64,000 bases of DNA, taken from positions 1,054,001 to 1,118,000 of the forward strand of contig CAVYNG010000002.1 in NCBI GenBank assembly GCA_963769905.1, written 5' to 3'. A program made the position numbers and the translations under genes. This DNA is from Bog-756 sp963769905. Lineage in GTDB: Bacteria; Actinomycetota; Acidimicrobiia; Acidimicrobiales; RAAP-2. Below the pieces are notes generated by a model. The model was not told the DNA's origin. It worked only from the letters and a program-made list of their open reading frames with translations, and did no database searches. Below are positions 1-8,574 of this stretch, piece by piece; position 1 is the stretch's first letter; each line of letters begins with the position of its first letter.

Positions 1-331
1 CCATCCCGGCCAGGTCGATGCCCGCATCTTCCTCCTCGCGCTGCATTACCGCGTCGCGGAGTCCCCGTTCGTTCCCGAAGTAGCGGTACACGGTCCGCTC
101 GTTGACGCGGGCGCGATCGGCGACAGCCCGCACGGTCAGGCCCTTCCAGTCGCGAATGGACGATCGGTGGAGGAGCTCGCAGCCTGCCGACACGATCCGG
201 TCCCGTGTCCCTGCCGCCTGCTGGCGCCGTCGTGCTCCGTTGTAGGGCCGCCGCAACGGCCCCTCGGCAGTCCGCTCCGACACCTCGGACTTCGTGACGC
301 CGGGTCTTTTGCGCCTCGGGCTCGTCGGCAC
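1..331 (-). CDS. TetR/AcrR family regulator, 5' part only (runs off the left edge)
   Basis: The minus-strand frame encodes a TetR DNA-binding domain: a basic N-terminal tail, then a helix reading TRDRIVSAGCELL, then the recognition helix region with AVADRARVNERTVYRYFGN. The ligand-binding domain lies outside the window. GTG at 331 is the chosen start; GAGGAC sits about 5 bases upstream and the gene begins 7 bases after the stop of the P450 gene, so the two are probably co-transcribed. TetR proteins usually repress neighbouring catabolic genes. The perfect inverted repeat at 1556-1578 is the obvious candidate operator. Family call is secure; the regulatory target is inferred. Confidence 0.88.
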   Translation of the reverse strand, partial: MPTSPRRKRPGVTKSEVSERTAEGPLRRPYNGARRRQQAAGTRDRIVSAGCELLHRSSIRDWKGLTVRAVADRARVNERTVYRYFGNERGLRDAVMQREEEDAGIDLAGM

Positions 332-338
332 CGCGTCC

Positions 339-1535
339 TCAGGGCGAGTGCACCGGGAGGATCTCCCAGCCCCGCACGGTCGAGGTGGGTGAGAGCTTTG
401 CGTTGTGAAGGTCGACCTCCCACTCGGGGAAGCGGCTCAGCAGCTCGTCGAGGACGATGCGACCCTCGAGCCGGGCCAGCGCGGCGCCCATGCAGAAGTG
501 GATGCCGTACCCGAAGGTCAACTGTCGCTCGAACTCGCGGTGGATGTCGAAGCGATCCCCGTCGGGGAATCGCCGGTCGTCGCGGTTGGCGGAGGCGTTC
601 AGGAAGACCATGACGCTGCCCTCGGGCACGGTCTGGTCATGCACCTCGACGTCGCTGGCGACATAGCGCGCGACGTGCGGAGCAGGTGACTCGTAGCGAA
701 GGATCTCCTCGATGGCATTGGGGACGAGTGATCGGTCCTCGAAGAGCTCGCGCCGTTGGTCTGGGTGGTCGGCCAGCACCTTTCCCGTCCACCCGATCAG
801 CCGGTTGGTGGTCTCGTTGCCTGCACCTGCGATCACGTTCACGAAGGTCAGGAGTTCGTTGCGGGTCAGTCGACGGACCGTTCCGTTCTCGTCTTCGAAC
901 TCGGCCTCCAAGAGCTCGGTCATCAGGTCGTCGGAGGGATGGTCGGCTCGCCACTCGATGTACTCGGCGAACATCTCCCCGGTGACGATCTCGCCGGTGA
1001 CCTGCATGGGCCTTCCCTCCTCCGTCCGGAGGCTGGCGTCGACCTGGTCGCGGATCGCGACCTGGTCGCCCTCGGGGATCCCGAGGAGCATGCCGATGGT
1101 CTGCATGGGCACGAGTGCTCCCAGATCGGCGATGAGGTCGAACCCCGTCGCTCCGACGAGCGGGTCGAGGCAGCGTCCGCAGAACTCCCGAACCTTGGCC
1201 TCGAGCTCGGCCACCCGCCTGGTGGTGAAGGCCCGTGAGACCAGGCGGCGATGGACGCTGTGGACGGGTGGGTCCTCGAAGATGAGCACGCCAGGTGGCA
1301 TCGCGATGTTCGCCCGGATGACCTCGAGGATCGCCCCGCGTCCGGAGATGTAGGTCTGAGGATCGAGCAGCCCCCGTTCGACATCGTCGAACCGGCTGAC
1401 CGCGTAGAAGTCGTGCACGTCGTTGAAGTAGAGAGGCGCCTCCTCCCGCAGGCGGCGATAGACGGGGTACGGGTCGGCGTTGATCTCGACGTCGTACATG
1501 TCGTAGTAGACGTCGCTCCGGCTGGTCACGGTCAC
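339..1535 (-). CDS. cytochrome P450
   Basis: This 398-residue protein has the normal length for a soluble bacterial P450 monooxygenase. The I-helix oxygen-binding motif AGAGNETT is near residues 236-243, the K-helix ExxR is EEILR at 276-280, and the heme loop is FGYGIHFCMG at 341-350 with Cys348 as axial ligand. It would hydroxylate a hydrophobic substrate in the cytoplasm using electrons from a ferredoxin, perhaps the one at 8325. Start GTG at 1535 has GAGGAGG about 7 bases upstream. It is divergent from the alcohol dehydrogenase at 1738, with an inverted repeat between them, and is followed by a TetR gene 7 bases downstream. Substrate unknown. Confidence 0.95.
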   Translation of the reverse strand: MTVTSRSDVYYDMYDVEINADPYPVYRRLREEAPLYFNDVHDFYAVSRFDDVERGLLDPQTYISGRGAILEVIRANIAMPPGVLIFEDPPVHSVHRRLVSRAFTTRRVAELEAKVREFCGRCLDPLVGATGFDLIADLGALVPMQTIGMLLGIPEGDQVAIRDQVDASLRTEEGRPMQVTGEIVTGEMFAEYIEWRADHPSDDLMTELLEAEFEDENGTVRRLTRNELLTFVNVIAGAGNETTNRLIGWTGKVLADHPDQRRELFEDRSLVPNAIEEILRYESPAPHVARYVASDVEVHDQTVPEGSVMVFLNASANRDDRRFPDGDRFDIHREFERQLTFGYGIHFCMGAALARLEGRIVLDELLSRFPEWEVDLHNAKLSPTSTVRGWEILPVHSP

Positions 1536-1555
1536 GGAGCTACCTCCTCGGGACT

Positions 1556-1578
1556 TTCGTGTCGCACTCTGACACGAA
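1556..1578. promoter_or_regulatory. perfect inverted repeat between divergent P450 and alcohol dehydrogenase genes (candidate operator)
   Basis: Two exact 8-base arms, TTCGTGTC and GACACGAA, flank a 7-base spacer. The element is about 20 bases upstream of the P450 start at 1535 and just upstream of a TATAGT hexamer at 1582-1587 that could be the -10 of the rightward promoter. This placement would let one bound dimer block both directions. The TetR protein encoded at 1-331 is the likeliest ligand, which is an inference. Confidence 0.6.
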
Positions 1579-1737
1579 GGCTATAGTCGGTCAAGTGCCG
1601 CCGGTCGACGAACCTCGGGATCCTTCGAGGCCGGGTGTTCGCGACGCTCGACCCCGGCGAGTGGATCGACTGGACGAAGATGGAGCGTTTCCCGCCTCTG
1701 CCGGCAGCGGCCGGCGAGGAGCAAGGGGGTGGACGTC

Positions 1738-2895
1738 GTGAAGACGCGTGCTGCGGTGTTGTGGGGCAGGGGACAGGACTGGCAGATCGAGGAGATCGAC
1801 CTCGATCCGCCGGCGGCCCAAGAGGTGCTCGTCAAATGGGGGGCTGCCGGACTGTGCCACTCGGACCAGCACCTTCGGGCGAGCGACCTCGGAGCAACCG
1901 AGCGGCCGCCCGAGATCCGCGAGCGACCGCGACCCGGCGGATTGTTCCCGATCGTCGGCGGGCACGAGGGTGGCGGCGTGGTCGAAGAGGTCGGCCCGGA
2001 CGTGCACACCCTCGGGGTGGGCGACCATGTCGCGGCGAGCTTCTTCCCGATCTGTGGCCGGTGCAAGATGTGCATCACCGGCCACTCCAATCTCTGTGAC
2101 CTCGGCGCCGCGACCTTCGCGCCCGGGCAGATCTCGGACGGTGCCGTTCGCTACCACCTCGACGGGCAGGACCTGAACGTGATGGCCAAGCTGGGCACCT
2201 TCGCCGAGCACAGCGTCGCCCACGAGGCGTCGTTGGTGAAGGTGGAGCCCGACGCTCCGTTTCCTGCGGTGGCCCTGGTGTCCTGCGGGGTGACCACCGG
2301 CTGGGGCTCGGCCGTCTATCGGGGCGAGGTCCGACCGGGCGACACCGTCGTCGTCGTCGGTGTCGGCGGTGTCGGCACGAGTGCGGTGCAAGGTGCGCGG
2401 ATGGTCGGGGCCAAGAACATCGTCGCCGTCGATCCGGTCGAGTTCAAGCAGAAGTCCGCACTCGACTTCGGCGCCACCCACACCGCGGGTTCGATGGAAG
2501 AGGCCCTTCCGATGGTCACCGACCTCACACGAGGGCAGATGGCCGACGTGGTCGTCCTCGCACCGAGTGTGATGTTCGGGGACCTGATGGAGGACGCGCT
2601 CTCGCTCACCGGAAAGGGCGGGACCTGCGTCGTGACCGGCGTGGCGCCGCAAGGACAGAAGGAAGCGAGCGTCAACCTCTTCGAACTGGCGATGTTCCAG
2701 AAAGAGGTGAGAGGCGTGGTCTTCGGTGCGGCCAACCCACGCTTCGACATCCCGAACCTCTTGTCCCTGTACAAGGCCGGCCAGCTCAAGCTCGACGAGA
2801 TGATCACCAAGACCTATCGGCTCGACCAGATCAACGAGGGCTATCAGGACATGCTCGACGGCGTGAACGTCCGTGGCGTCATCGACTTCGAGTGA
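1738..2895 (+). CDS. zinc-dependent alcohol dehydrogenase, NDMA-dependent (Rxyl_3153-type) family
   Basis: This is a medium-chain dehydrogenase/reductase of about 385 residues that would oxidise an alcohol to an aldehyde or ketone. The catalytic zinc ligands are visible in GLCHSDQH and GGHEGGG. The structural-zinc cysteines follow in CGRCKMCITGHSNLC, and the Rossmann motif is GVGGVG. The sequence resembles mycofactocin-associated, NDMA-dependent alcohol dehydrogenases, which keep their nicotinamide cofactor tightly bound; that cofactor assignment is by family resemblance. Of two in-frame GTG codons, 1738 (GTG AAG ACG) matches the usual family N terminus and has GGGGG about 9 bases upstream; 1729 is the alternative. 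It leads a run of genes with a P450 and two amidohydrolases. Confidence 0.92.
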   Translation: MKTRAAVLWGRGQDWQIEEIDLDPPAAQEVLVKWGAAGLCHSDQHLRASDLGATERPPEIRERPRPGGLFPIVGGHEGGGVVEEVGPDVHTLGVGDHVAASFFPICGRCKMCITGHSNLCDLGAATFAPGQISDGAVRYHLDGQDLNVMAKLGTFAEHSVAHEASLVKVEPDAPFPAVALVSCGVTTGWGSAVYRGEVRPGDTVVVVGVGGVGTSAVQGARMVGAKNIVAVDPVEFKQKSALDFGATHTAGSMEEALPMVTDLTRGQMADVVVLAPSVMFGDLMEDALSLTGKGGTCVVTGVAPQGQKEASVNLFELAMFQKEVRGVVFGAANPRFDIPNLLSLYKAGQLKLDEMITKTYRLDQINEGYQDMLDGVNVRGVIDFE

Positions 2896-2932
2896 CCGAG
2901 TGGGCGCGTCGTCCGAAACGCGGGGGTCGACG

Positions 2933-4168
2933 GTGCAGGTGAACCTCGACGTCGACCCGCTCGATCTTGTCGAGCCTGCGCGATTCGCCCGCAACGGCTA
3001 CCCGCACGACGTCTGGACGAAGCTGCGGGCCGAGGCCCCGGTCGCCTACCTCGAACCCCCCGGCCATCCCGCGTTCTGGGCGGTCACCAAGCACGCCGAC
3101 ATCGTCGAGGTGGCCACCCAGCCCCAGATCTTCTCGAACGCGAAAGGGATCACCCTCGACCTCGACCTGAGCGGATTCGACCAGATCGTCGAGATGATCG
3201 TGTACCTCGACCCCCCGCGGCACGGTCCGATGCGGAAGGTCGCCGTCCGGAAGTTCGTGAAGAGCGCGGTGCGAGCCAGGATCGAGGAGATCGAGCGGAT
3301 CGCGACCGAGATCGTCGACCAGGCGTCGACCCGAGGCGAGATCGCCGAAGGCGACTTCGTCGACCAGTTCGCGGGTCCCTTTCCCATGGCGGTGATCTCG
3401 TGGGTCCTCGGTGTGCCGCGGGCCGACTGGCAGCGCCACTTCGACTGGACCAACGAGATCATCGGGAAGGACGACCCCGAGTACCGCCGGCCGGGCGAGA
3501 GTCCCGAAGAGACGTCGGCGCGGGCCCGCGGGGAGCTCCACCGCTACTTCAAGCAGATGATCGAGGAGCGTCGTGCGGATCCGAAGGACGACCTGGTGAC
3601 CGAGCTGATACAGAGCGAGATCGAGGGGGTGCCGCTCACCCGCCAACAGCTGCTGGCCTACTGCGAGCTCCTCGTCGAGGCGGGCAACCAGACGACCCGG
3701 GACGCGATCGCCGGCGGCATGCAGGCCTTCTGCGAGCACCCGGCCCAATGGGAGCAGCTGCGGGTCAGCCCCGAGCTGCTGCCCGGAGCGGTCGAGGAGA
3801 TCCTTCGTTGGGTCAGCCCGATCAGTCACTTCGTACGGACGGCGACCGAGGACTACGAGCTGCGCGGCCAGAAGATCCGTGCCGGCGACAAGGTGGCCCT
3901 CTACTGGGCATCCGCCAACCGCGACGAAGAGGTGTACGAAGATCCGTTCGAGTTCCGGATCGACCGCCCTCCCTCCCAGTCGCTGGTGTTCGGGTTCGGG
4001 CCCCATCTCTGCATGGGTTCCCATGTCGCGCGCGCAGAGCTGGAGATCATGTTCGGCCGGTTGGCGTCACGCATGGAATGGTTCGAGCAGGCCGGTCCGG
4101 TGGAGCGCCTCAACTCGGCGGTCAACGGAGCGATCAAGCACCTGCCGCTCCGGTACCGGTTGCGGTAG
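2933..4168 (+). CDS. cytochrome P450
   Basis: This is a soluble bacterial P450 of about 411 residues. Numbering from GTG 2933, the I-helix reads EAGNQTT at 249-255, ExxR is EEILR at 288-292, and the heme loop is FGFGPHLCMG at 353-362 with Cys360. Gln replaces the common acidic residue before the I-helix threonines. The reading frame extends back to 2873, overlapping the dehydrogenase; GTG 2900 is possible, but 2933 has GGGGG about 6 bases upstream and gives a normal N terminus. The gene lies 37 bases after the alcohol dehydrogenase and 39 before an amidohydrolase. The N-terminal half resembles CYP125/CYP142-like sterol oxidases in style, but the substrate is not determined. Confidence 0.93.
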   Translation: MQVNLDVDPLDLVEPARFARNGYPHDVWTKLRAEAPVAYLEPPGHPAFWAVTKHADIVEVATQPQIFSNAKGITLDLDLSGFDQIVEMIVYLDPPRHGPMRKVAVRKFVKSAVRARIEEIERIATEIVDQASTRGEIAEGDFVDQFAGPFPMAVISWVLGVPRADWQRHFDWTNEIIGKDDPEYRRPGESPEETSARARGELHRYFKQMIEERRADPKDDLVTELIQSEIEGVPLTRQQLLAYCELLVEAGNQTTRDAIAGGMQAFCEHPAQWEQLRVSPELLPGAVEEILRWVSPISHFVRTATEDYELRGQKIRAGDKVALYWASANRDEEVYEDPFEFRIDRPPSQSLVFGFGPHLCMGSHVARAELEIMFGRLASRMEWFEQAGPVERLNSAVNGAIKHLPLRYRLR

Positions 4169-4207
4169 AGCCAGCATCGACGGAGTCGGAAGGGAGAGTG
4201 AGGACGA

Positions 4208-5317
4208 ATGGACGATTCGAGGATCTACTCCTGCGACGACCACCTGGACCTCTATGCGGTCCCACCGGATCTGTGGGAGTCCCGTTTGCCGAAGGACATC
4301 GTCGATCGAGGCCCGCGGGTGGTCGTCCGCGACGGCGACCGAAGGTGGATCTGCAACGACCGTCTGGTCGGTCGGAGCGGGCAGCCGAACGGCACCAACG
4401 TCTACAACGCCCTGAGCGCGGTCGGGCGTGCGGGTCTCGAAGACGACGGATTTCGGGTCAGCGATCCGAAGCTCCGCCTCGCGGACATGGATCTCGACGG
4501 GGTGTGGGCCTCGGTCATCTACGGGCCCGTTCCGCTGACGCTTGCGATCCCCGAACCGGAGCTGCAGGACGTGTGCTACGCGGCGTGGAACGACTGGGCC
4601 GTCGAGGAGTTCAACGCCGCCGCACCCGACCGGCTCTGCATCCTCCCCTTCCTGCCGAGTCATTCGCCCGAGGCGGCCGTCGCCGAGCTCGAGCGCTCTG
4701 CCGAGAGAGGGCATCGCGGTGCGATCATCGACGTCTTCGAATTCGACGCCGGCGATCCGGCCTGGGAGGCGCTTTGGGCGGCCGCCGAGCAGACGGGCCT
4801 GCCACTCAGCTTCCACATCAAGGCGGGCGCGTCGAACCGGCTCAGCTACCGCATCGGGAAGTGGCAGTCGGCCGCGTTCGCCTCTCTGCTCCCGCTGCAG
4901 CTCGACGAGGCCTTGGCGATCATGATCTTTTCGGGGGCACTCGAGCGGCATCCGGGTCTCCGGCTGGTGCTCGCCGAGGCGGGCATCGGCTGGCTCCCCT
5001 ACTTCTTGACCCGTATGGACCTCGAGTGGCGGAACCTCCGCGAGCGGATCGACTACGCACCGAGCGTGCCGCCTTCGGAGCTCTTTCGCCGGCAGGTCAT
5101 CGCCACCTTCGAGGAGGAGGAGCATGCCGCTCGGTCCATCCCCGACATCGGCGCCGACTCGTGCATGTGGGCCTCGGACTACCCGCACACCGACAGCACG
5201 TTCCCGGAGTCGCGCCGCGCCATCGAGGAGACGTTGGGCACCCTCTCGACGGAGGACCGCCACAAGATCACCGCACGAAACTGCGCCGAGCTCTATCGAT
5301 TCGACGATGTCGCCTGA
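4208..5317 (+). CDS. amidohydrolase_2 family metal-dependent hydrolase
   Basis: The 369-residue protein is of the amidohydrolase_2 (TIM-barrel) type. A metal-site motif DDHLDL occurs near the N terminus, HIKAG near the middle, and ASDYPHTDS with the conserved aspartate near the C terminus. Family members hydrolyse or decarboxylate cyclic acids, beta-diketones or lactones; the exact reaction cannot be read from sequence. ATG 4208 is preceded by GGGAGAG about 10 bases upstream. It follows a P450 by 39 bases, and the same P450 plus amidohydrolase_2 order recurs at 40345-42922. That suggests the two enzymes act in sequence on one type of substrate. Confidence 0.88.
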   Translation: MDDSRIYSCDDHLDLYAVPPDLWESRLPKDIVDRGPRVVVRDGDRRWICNDRLVGRSGQPNGTNVYNALSAVGRAGLEDDGFRVSDPKLRLADMDLDGVWASVIYGPVPLTLAIPEPELQDVCYAAWNDWAVEEFNAAAPDRLCILPFLPSHSPEAAVAELERSAERGHRGAIIDVFEFDAGDPAWEALWAAAEQTGLPLSFHIKAGASNRLSYRIGKWQSAAFASLLPLQLDEALAIMIFSGALERHPGLRLVLAEAGIGWLPYFLTRMDLEWRNLRERIDYAPSVPPSELFRRQVIATFEEEEHAARSIPDIGADSCMWASDYPHTDSTFPESRRAIEETLGTLSTEDRHKITARNCAELYRFDDVA

Positions 5318-5334
5318 CGAGAAGGAGCACACCC

Positions 5335-6990
5335 ATGCCGGCTGACCTGGTGATCCGGGGGGGCACCGTCGTCGACGGGAGCGGAGGACCCGGCCGGGCC
5401 GCCGACGTGGCGGTCACGGGGGACCGGATCGAGGCGATCGGGGAGGGGCTCGACGCCAAGGCCGAGCTCGACGGGTCCGGATGCGTGGTCGCACCCGGCT
5501 TCATCGACATCCACACCCACTACGACGCGCAGGTCTTCTGGGACCCGGATCTCAAGCCCTCCTCGTACCACGGGGTCACCACCGTCATCGCAGGCAACTG
5601 CGGCTTCACCATCGCACCGTGCCGCCCGGAGCATCACGACGCCATCGTGCACACCCTCGAGAACGTGGAGGGGATGGACGCTGCGTCGCTGGGCGCGGGG
5701 ATCGCCTGGGAGTTCGAGACCTTCCCTGAGTACCTCGACGCGGTCGGGCGTCGGGGTACCGCGGTCAACTTCACGACCTACATCGGGCACAGCGCGCTGC
5801 GCCTGTTCGTGATGGGCGATGCGGCCTACGAGCGTGCCGCGACCCCCGACGAGATCGACCGGATGTGCCAATTCGTCGGAGAAGCGATCGACTACGGCGC
5901 GGCCGGGTTCTCGACCAGCTTCTCGTTCGCCCATCGGGGGGTCGACGGCAAGCCGGTCCCCAGCAGGTTCGCCCAGATGGACGAGGTCGAGGCGCTGTTC
6001 ACGGCGGCGGGAAAGGCGGGCAAGGGAGTCGTGCTCACCACGCCGGGGTGGCAGTGCGAGTACGCCGACGTCTTCACCTGGCAGCCCAAGATCGGCCGGC
6101 CCTTCACCTGTCCGCTCTTCTCCTCGGCGGGCGGCAAGCACCTCGAGGTCATCCAACTCCACCGGGATGCGCTGTCCCACGGGGCGAACGTGTGGCCCCA
6201 GGTGACGCCACGCCCACTGACCATGCAGTTCACCCTCGCCGATGCGTACAACCTCAATGTGGGCGAGGTCTTCGCCGAGCTGATGAAGGTCGGTCGCGAG
6301 GTCCGAAAGGCCGCGTTCCGCGACCCGGAGTGGCGGGCGCGGGCCTTCGACGACCTGCAGCACCACTCGACCGGGATGGCTCCGCGCTGGGAAACCTACG
6401 AAGTCTCCGAGTCGGAGCAATTCCCCGAGTTGCTCGGTCGGCGGGTGACCGACATCGCACGTGAGCGAAACTGCACCCCGCTGGACGTGATGTGTGAGCT
6501 GTCCCTGGCCGAGGACCTTCGAACGCGCTTTCGCGCCTACATCGCCAACGACGACCTCGACGCGGTGGCGGGCCTCCTCACCGAGGAGCACGTCGTGCTC
6601 GGTCTGACCGACGCGGGGGCGCACGTGGACCAGCTCTGCGACGCCCCGCAGCCGACGGACCTGCTCGGGAAGTGGGTCCGTGACCGCCAGGTCATGGCGC
6701 TCGAGCGCGCGGTGAGGAAGCTCACCGGCGAGGCGGCCGACATGTTCGGTCTCGACCGGCGCGGCTACCTGCGCGAGGGCTACTTCGCCGATGTCTGCGT
6801 CTTCGATCCGGCGACCGTCGACACCGGTCCGATGCGCCGGCTGCGCGACCTTCCGGCCGACGGGGAGCGCCTCACCTTCGAGGAGCCGCGTGGCGTGCGC
6901 CACGTCCTGGTCAACGGGGAGCCCATCCGGAGGGACGAGGTGCAACTCGACCTCGACCGGCGACCCGGCATGCGCCCGGTGCTGACCTGA
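5335..6990 (+). CDS. amidohydrolase family protein, D-aminoacylase-like
   Basis: The protein is 551 residues, typical for the N-acyl-D-amino-acid deacylase / dihydroorotase-like amidohydrolases. The N-terminal beta-sandwich starts MPADLVIRGGTVVDG, the metal motif is GFIDIHTHYDAQ, and the segment GVTTVIAGNCGFTIAP is a family hallmark. A late TDAGAHVD carries the catalytic aspartate. In catabolic clusters these proteins probably open a cyclic amide, lactone or diketone rather than deacylate amino acids, but that is inference. ATG 5335 has GAAGGAG 7 bases upstream, and the gene follows the previous one by 17 bases. A longer open frame runs back to 3400 but is the shadow of the P450 and amidohydrolase genes. 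Confidence 0.9.
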   Translation: MPADLVIRGGTVVDGSGGPGRAADVAVTGDRIEAIGEGLDAKAELDGSGCVVAPGFIDIHTHYDAQVFWDPDLKPSSYHGVTTVIAGNCGFTIAPCRPEHHDAIVHTLENVEGMDAASLGAGIAWEFETFPEYLDAVGRRGTAVNFTTYIGHSALRLFVMGDAAYERAATPDEIDRMCQFVGEAIDYGAAGFSTSFSFAHRGVDGKPVPSRFAQMDEVEALFTAAGKAGKGVVLTTPGWQCEYADVFTWQPKIGRPFTCPLFSSAGGKHLEVIQLHRDALSHGANVWPQVTPRPLTMQFTLADAYNLNVGEVFAELMKVGREVRKAAFRDPEWRARAFDDLQHHSTGMAPRWETYEVSESEQFPELLGRRVTDIARERNCTPLDVMCELSLAEDLRTRFRAYIANDDLDAVAGLLTEEHVVLGLTDAGAHVDQLCDAPQPTDLLGKWVRDRQVMALERAVRKLTGEAADMFGLDRRGYLREGYFADVCVFDPATVDTGPMRRLRDLPADGERLTFEEPRGVRHVLVNGEPIRRDEVQLDLDRRPGMRPVLT

Positions 6991-7005
6991 ATGTCGCAGC
7001 TGCGC

Positions 7006-8151
7006 TCAGCGTACGTGTCGGAAGAAGCGGCGGAGGTCGTCGACGAAGAGATCCGGTTGCTCCATGGCCGCGAAGTGGCCGCCGCGGTCGATCACCGCCC
7101 AGTGGACCACGCGGTACTGAGCTTCGACCCACGACCGCGGCCAGCGGAGCACCTCCTTCGGGTACCGCCCGACACCGGTCGGGACGTCGATGAACGGCAA
7201 GGTGCCCGAAACCTGCGCGCTGTGCCGGCTCTCCCAGTAGAGGCGCGCGGAGGACGCGATGGTCTGCGTCACCCAGTAGAGCATCACGTTGGTGATCAGC
7301 TGGTCGCGGGTGAAGCAGTTCTCCGGATCGCCGCCGCAGTCGCTCCAGGCCCGGAACTTCTCGACGATCCACCCGAGGAGGCCGGCCGGCGTGTCGTTCA
7401 GCGCGGCGCCGATCGTCTGGGGCTTGGTTCCGTGCTCGTTCGCGTACCCGGACTCCTCCTTCACGAATTGGCGCATCGCGGCCAGGTCGGCTTGCTCCTC
7501 CTCGGTGAGCGCTTCGAGCTCCTTCGGCTGGACACCGATCGGCATGTTGAGGTGGATGCCGGCGCAGTGCTCCGGGTCGAGCAGCCCGATCCTCGTCGTC
7601 ACCTGGGCGCCCCAATCGCCACCTTGGGCGCCGTAGCGCATGTAGCCCAGCCGTCTCATCAGCTCGGCGAATGCTCGAGCGATGCGCACCTCGTCCCAGC
7701 CGGTCGATCGGGTGGGTTCGGAGAATCCGTAGCCGGGCAGCGAAGGAGCGACGACGTGAAAGGCGTCGTCGGGCTCGCCGCCAAAGTGCTCCGGATCCGT
7801 GAGCCGCGGGATGACGTCCTGGAACTCGACGATCGAGCCTGGCCAGCCGTGGGTGAGCAGAAGCGGAAGGGCGTCCGGGTGTCGGGACCGTGCGTGGACG
7901 AAGTGGATCGACTGGCCGTCGATGATGGTGCGGAAGTGGTCGAGTTCGTTGAGCCTTGCTTCTTCCGCGCGCCAGTCATACCCGTCCCGCCAGTACTCGA
8001 CGAGTCGGCGGAGGTACTCGATCGGGATGCCGTACTCCCAGCCGGTGCCCACGATCTGGTCGGGGAAGCGGGTCCGGGAGAGCCGGTCGCGCAGGTCCTC
8101 GAGGACCGAATCGTCGACGCGGATGTGGAACGGTTCGAGCTCGGACGTCAC
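7006..8151 (-). CDS. epoxide hydrolase (alpha/beta-hydrolase with N-terminal EHN domain)
   Basis: The 381-residue protein matches the microsomal/juvenile-hormone type epoxide hydrolases. An N-terminal EHN cap segment starts EPFHIRVDDSVLEDL, the oxyanion motif is HGWPG at 101-105, and the nucleophile motif is GGDWG with Asp179. A C-terminal GGHFAAMEQPD carries the catalytic His. It would open an epoxide to a diol, as expected if a P450 epoxidises an alkene. Start GTG 8151 has GAGGAGG about 9 bases upstream. The gene converges with 5335-6990, only 15 bases apart, and is divergent from the ferredoxin operon. Family assignment is strong. Confidence 0.94.
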   Translation of the reverse strand: MTSELEPFHIRVDDSVLEDLRDRLSRTRFPDQIVGTGWEYGIPIEYLRRLVEYWRDGYDWRAEEARLNELDHFRTIIDGQSIHFVHARSRHPDALPLLLTHGWPGSIVEFQDVIPRLTDPEHFGGEPDDAFHVVAPSLPGYGFSEPTRSTGWDEVRIARAFAELMRRLGYMRYGAQGGDWGAQVTTRIGLLDPEHCAGIHLNMPIGVQPKELEALTEEEQADLAAMRQFVKEESGYANEHGTKPQTIGAALNDTPAGLLGWIVEKFRAWSDCGGDPENCFTRDQLITNVMLYWVTQTIASSARLYWESRHSAQVSGTLPFIDVPTGVGRYPKEVLRWPRSWVEAQYRVVHWAVIDRGGHFAAMEQPDLFVDDLRRFFRHVR

Positions 8152-8324
8152 CGGTCAACCTCCTCGCGGCGGGACATCGCAGCCGGCGCCGCAAAGGGTA
8201 CGTCATCGTCGGCTGCGACCAAGCGGTTTCTCGCGCGAGCGCGACGAGCCGGGCGCGTCGCCGACACGGGTGGCCTTCGGAAGGAGGCTGTTAGCCTTGC
8301 TCGGTGTTCGAGGAGGCCGATGAG

Positions 8325-8537
8325 GTGAGCTCGGGCGACGACGAAGTGGTGGTCGACCGCGAGGCCTGCATGGGTTCGGGGAACTGTGCGTTCTGGGCTC
8401 CCGGAGTCTTCGACCTGGACGACGAGGGTGTCGCTGTCGTATGTGGGGATCCGGCCGGACGCGAGGAAGAGGTGCGGCGTGCGGTGATGAACTGCCCGAC
8501 CTCGGCCATCTCGATCCGTAGGGTGGCTCCTCGATGA
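8325..8537 (+). CDS. small ferredoxin, 3Fe-4S type (P450 partner class)
   Basis: Starting at GTG 8325 this is a 70-residue acidic protein with the pattern CMGSGNC (Cys15, Cys21) and a final CPTSAI (Cys57). Three-cysteine ferredoxins with this pattern commonly deliver electrons to actinobacterial P450s. A fourth cysteine, Cys40, is off pattern. The reading frame is open from GTG 8304, but AGGAGG at 8311-8316 is correctly spaced only for 8325. No ferredoxin reductase lies next to it. It heads a same-strand operon with VOC, aldehyde dehydrogenase, crotonase and two acyl-CoA dehydrogenase genes, so it probably serves the P450s of this island. Confidence 0.88.
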   Translation: MSSGDDEVVVDREACMGSGNCAFWAPGVFDLDDEGVAVVCGDPAGREEEVRRAVMNCPTSAISIRRVAPR

Positions 8538-8574
8538 CACCGGACGCAGGAGAGCCGTAGGGCGGGAGACGAGC

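Noticed and set aside
3400..5334. Long plus-strand frame fused upstream of the D-aminoacylase-like gene
   Set aside because: It is rich in Arg, Gly and Pro and coincides with the P450 and amidohydrolase genes in another frame; ATG 5335 has a proper ribosome site.
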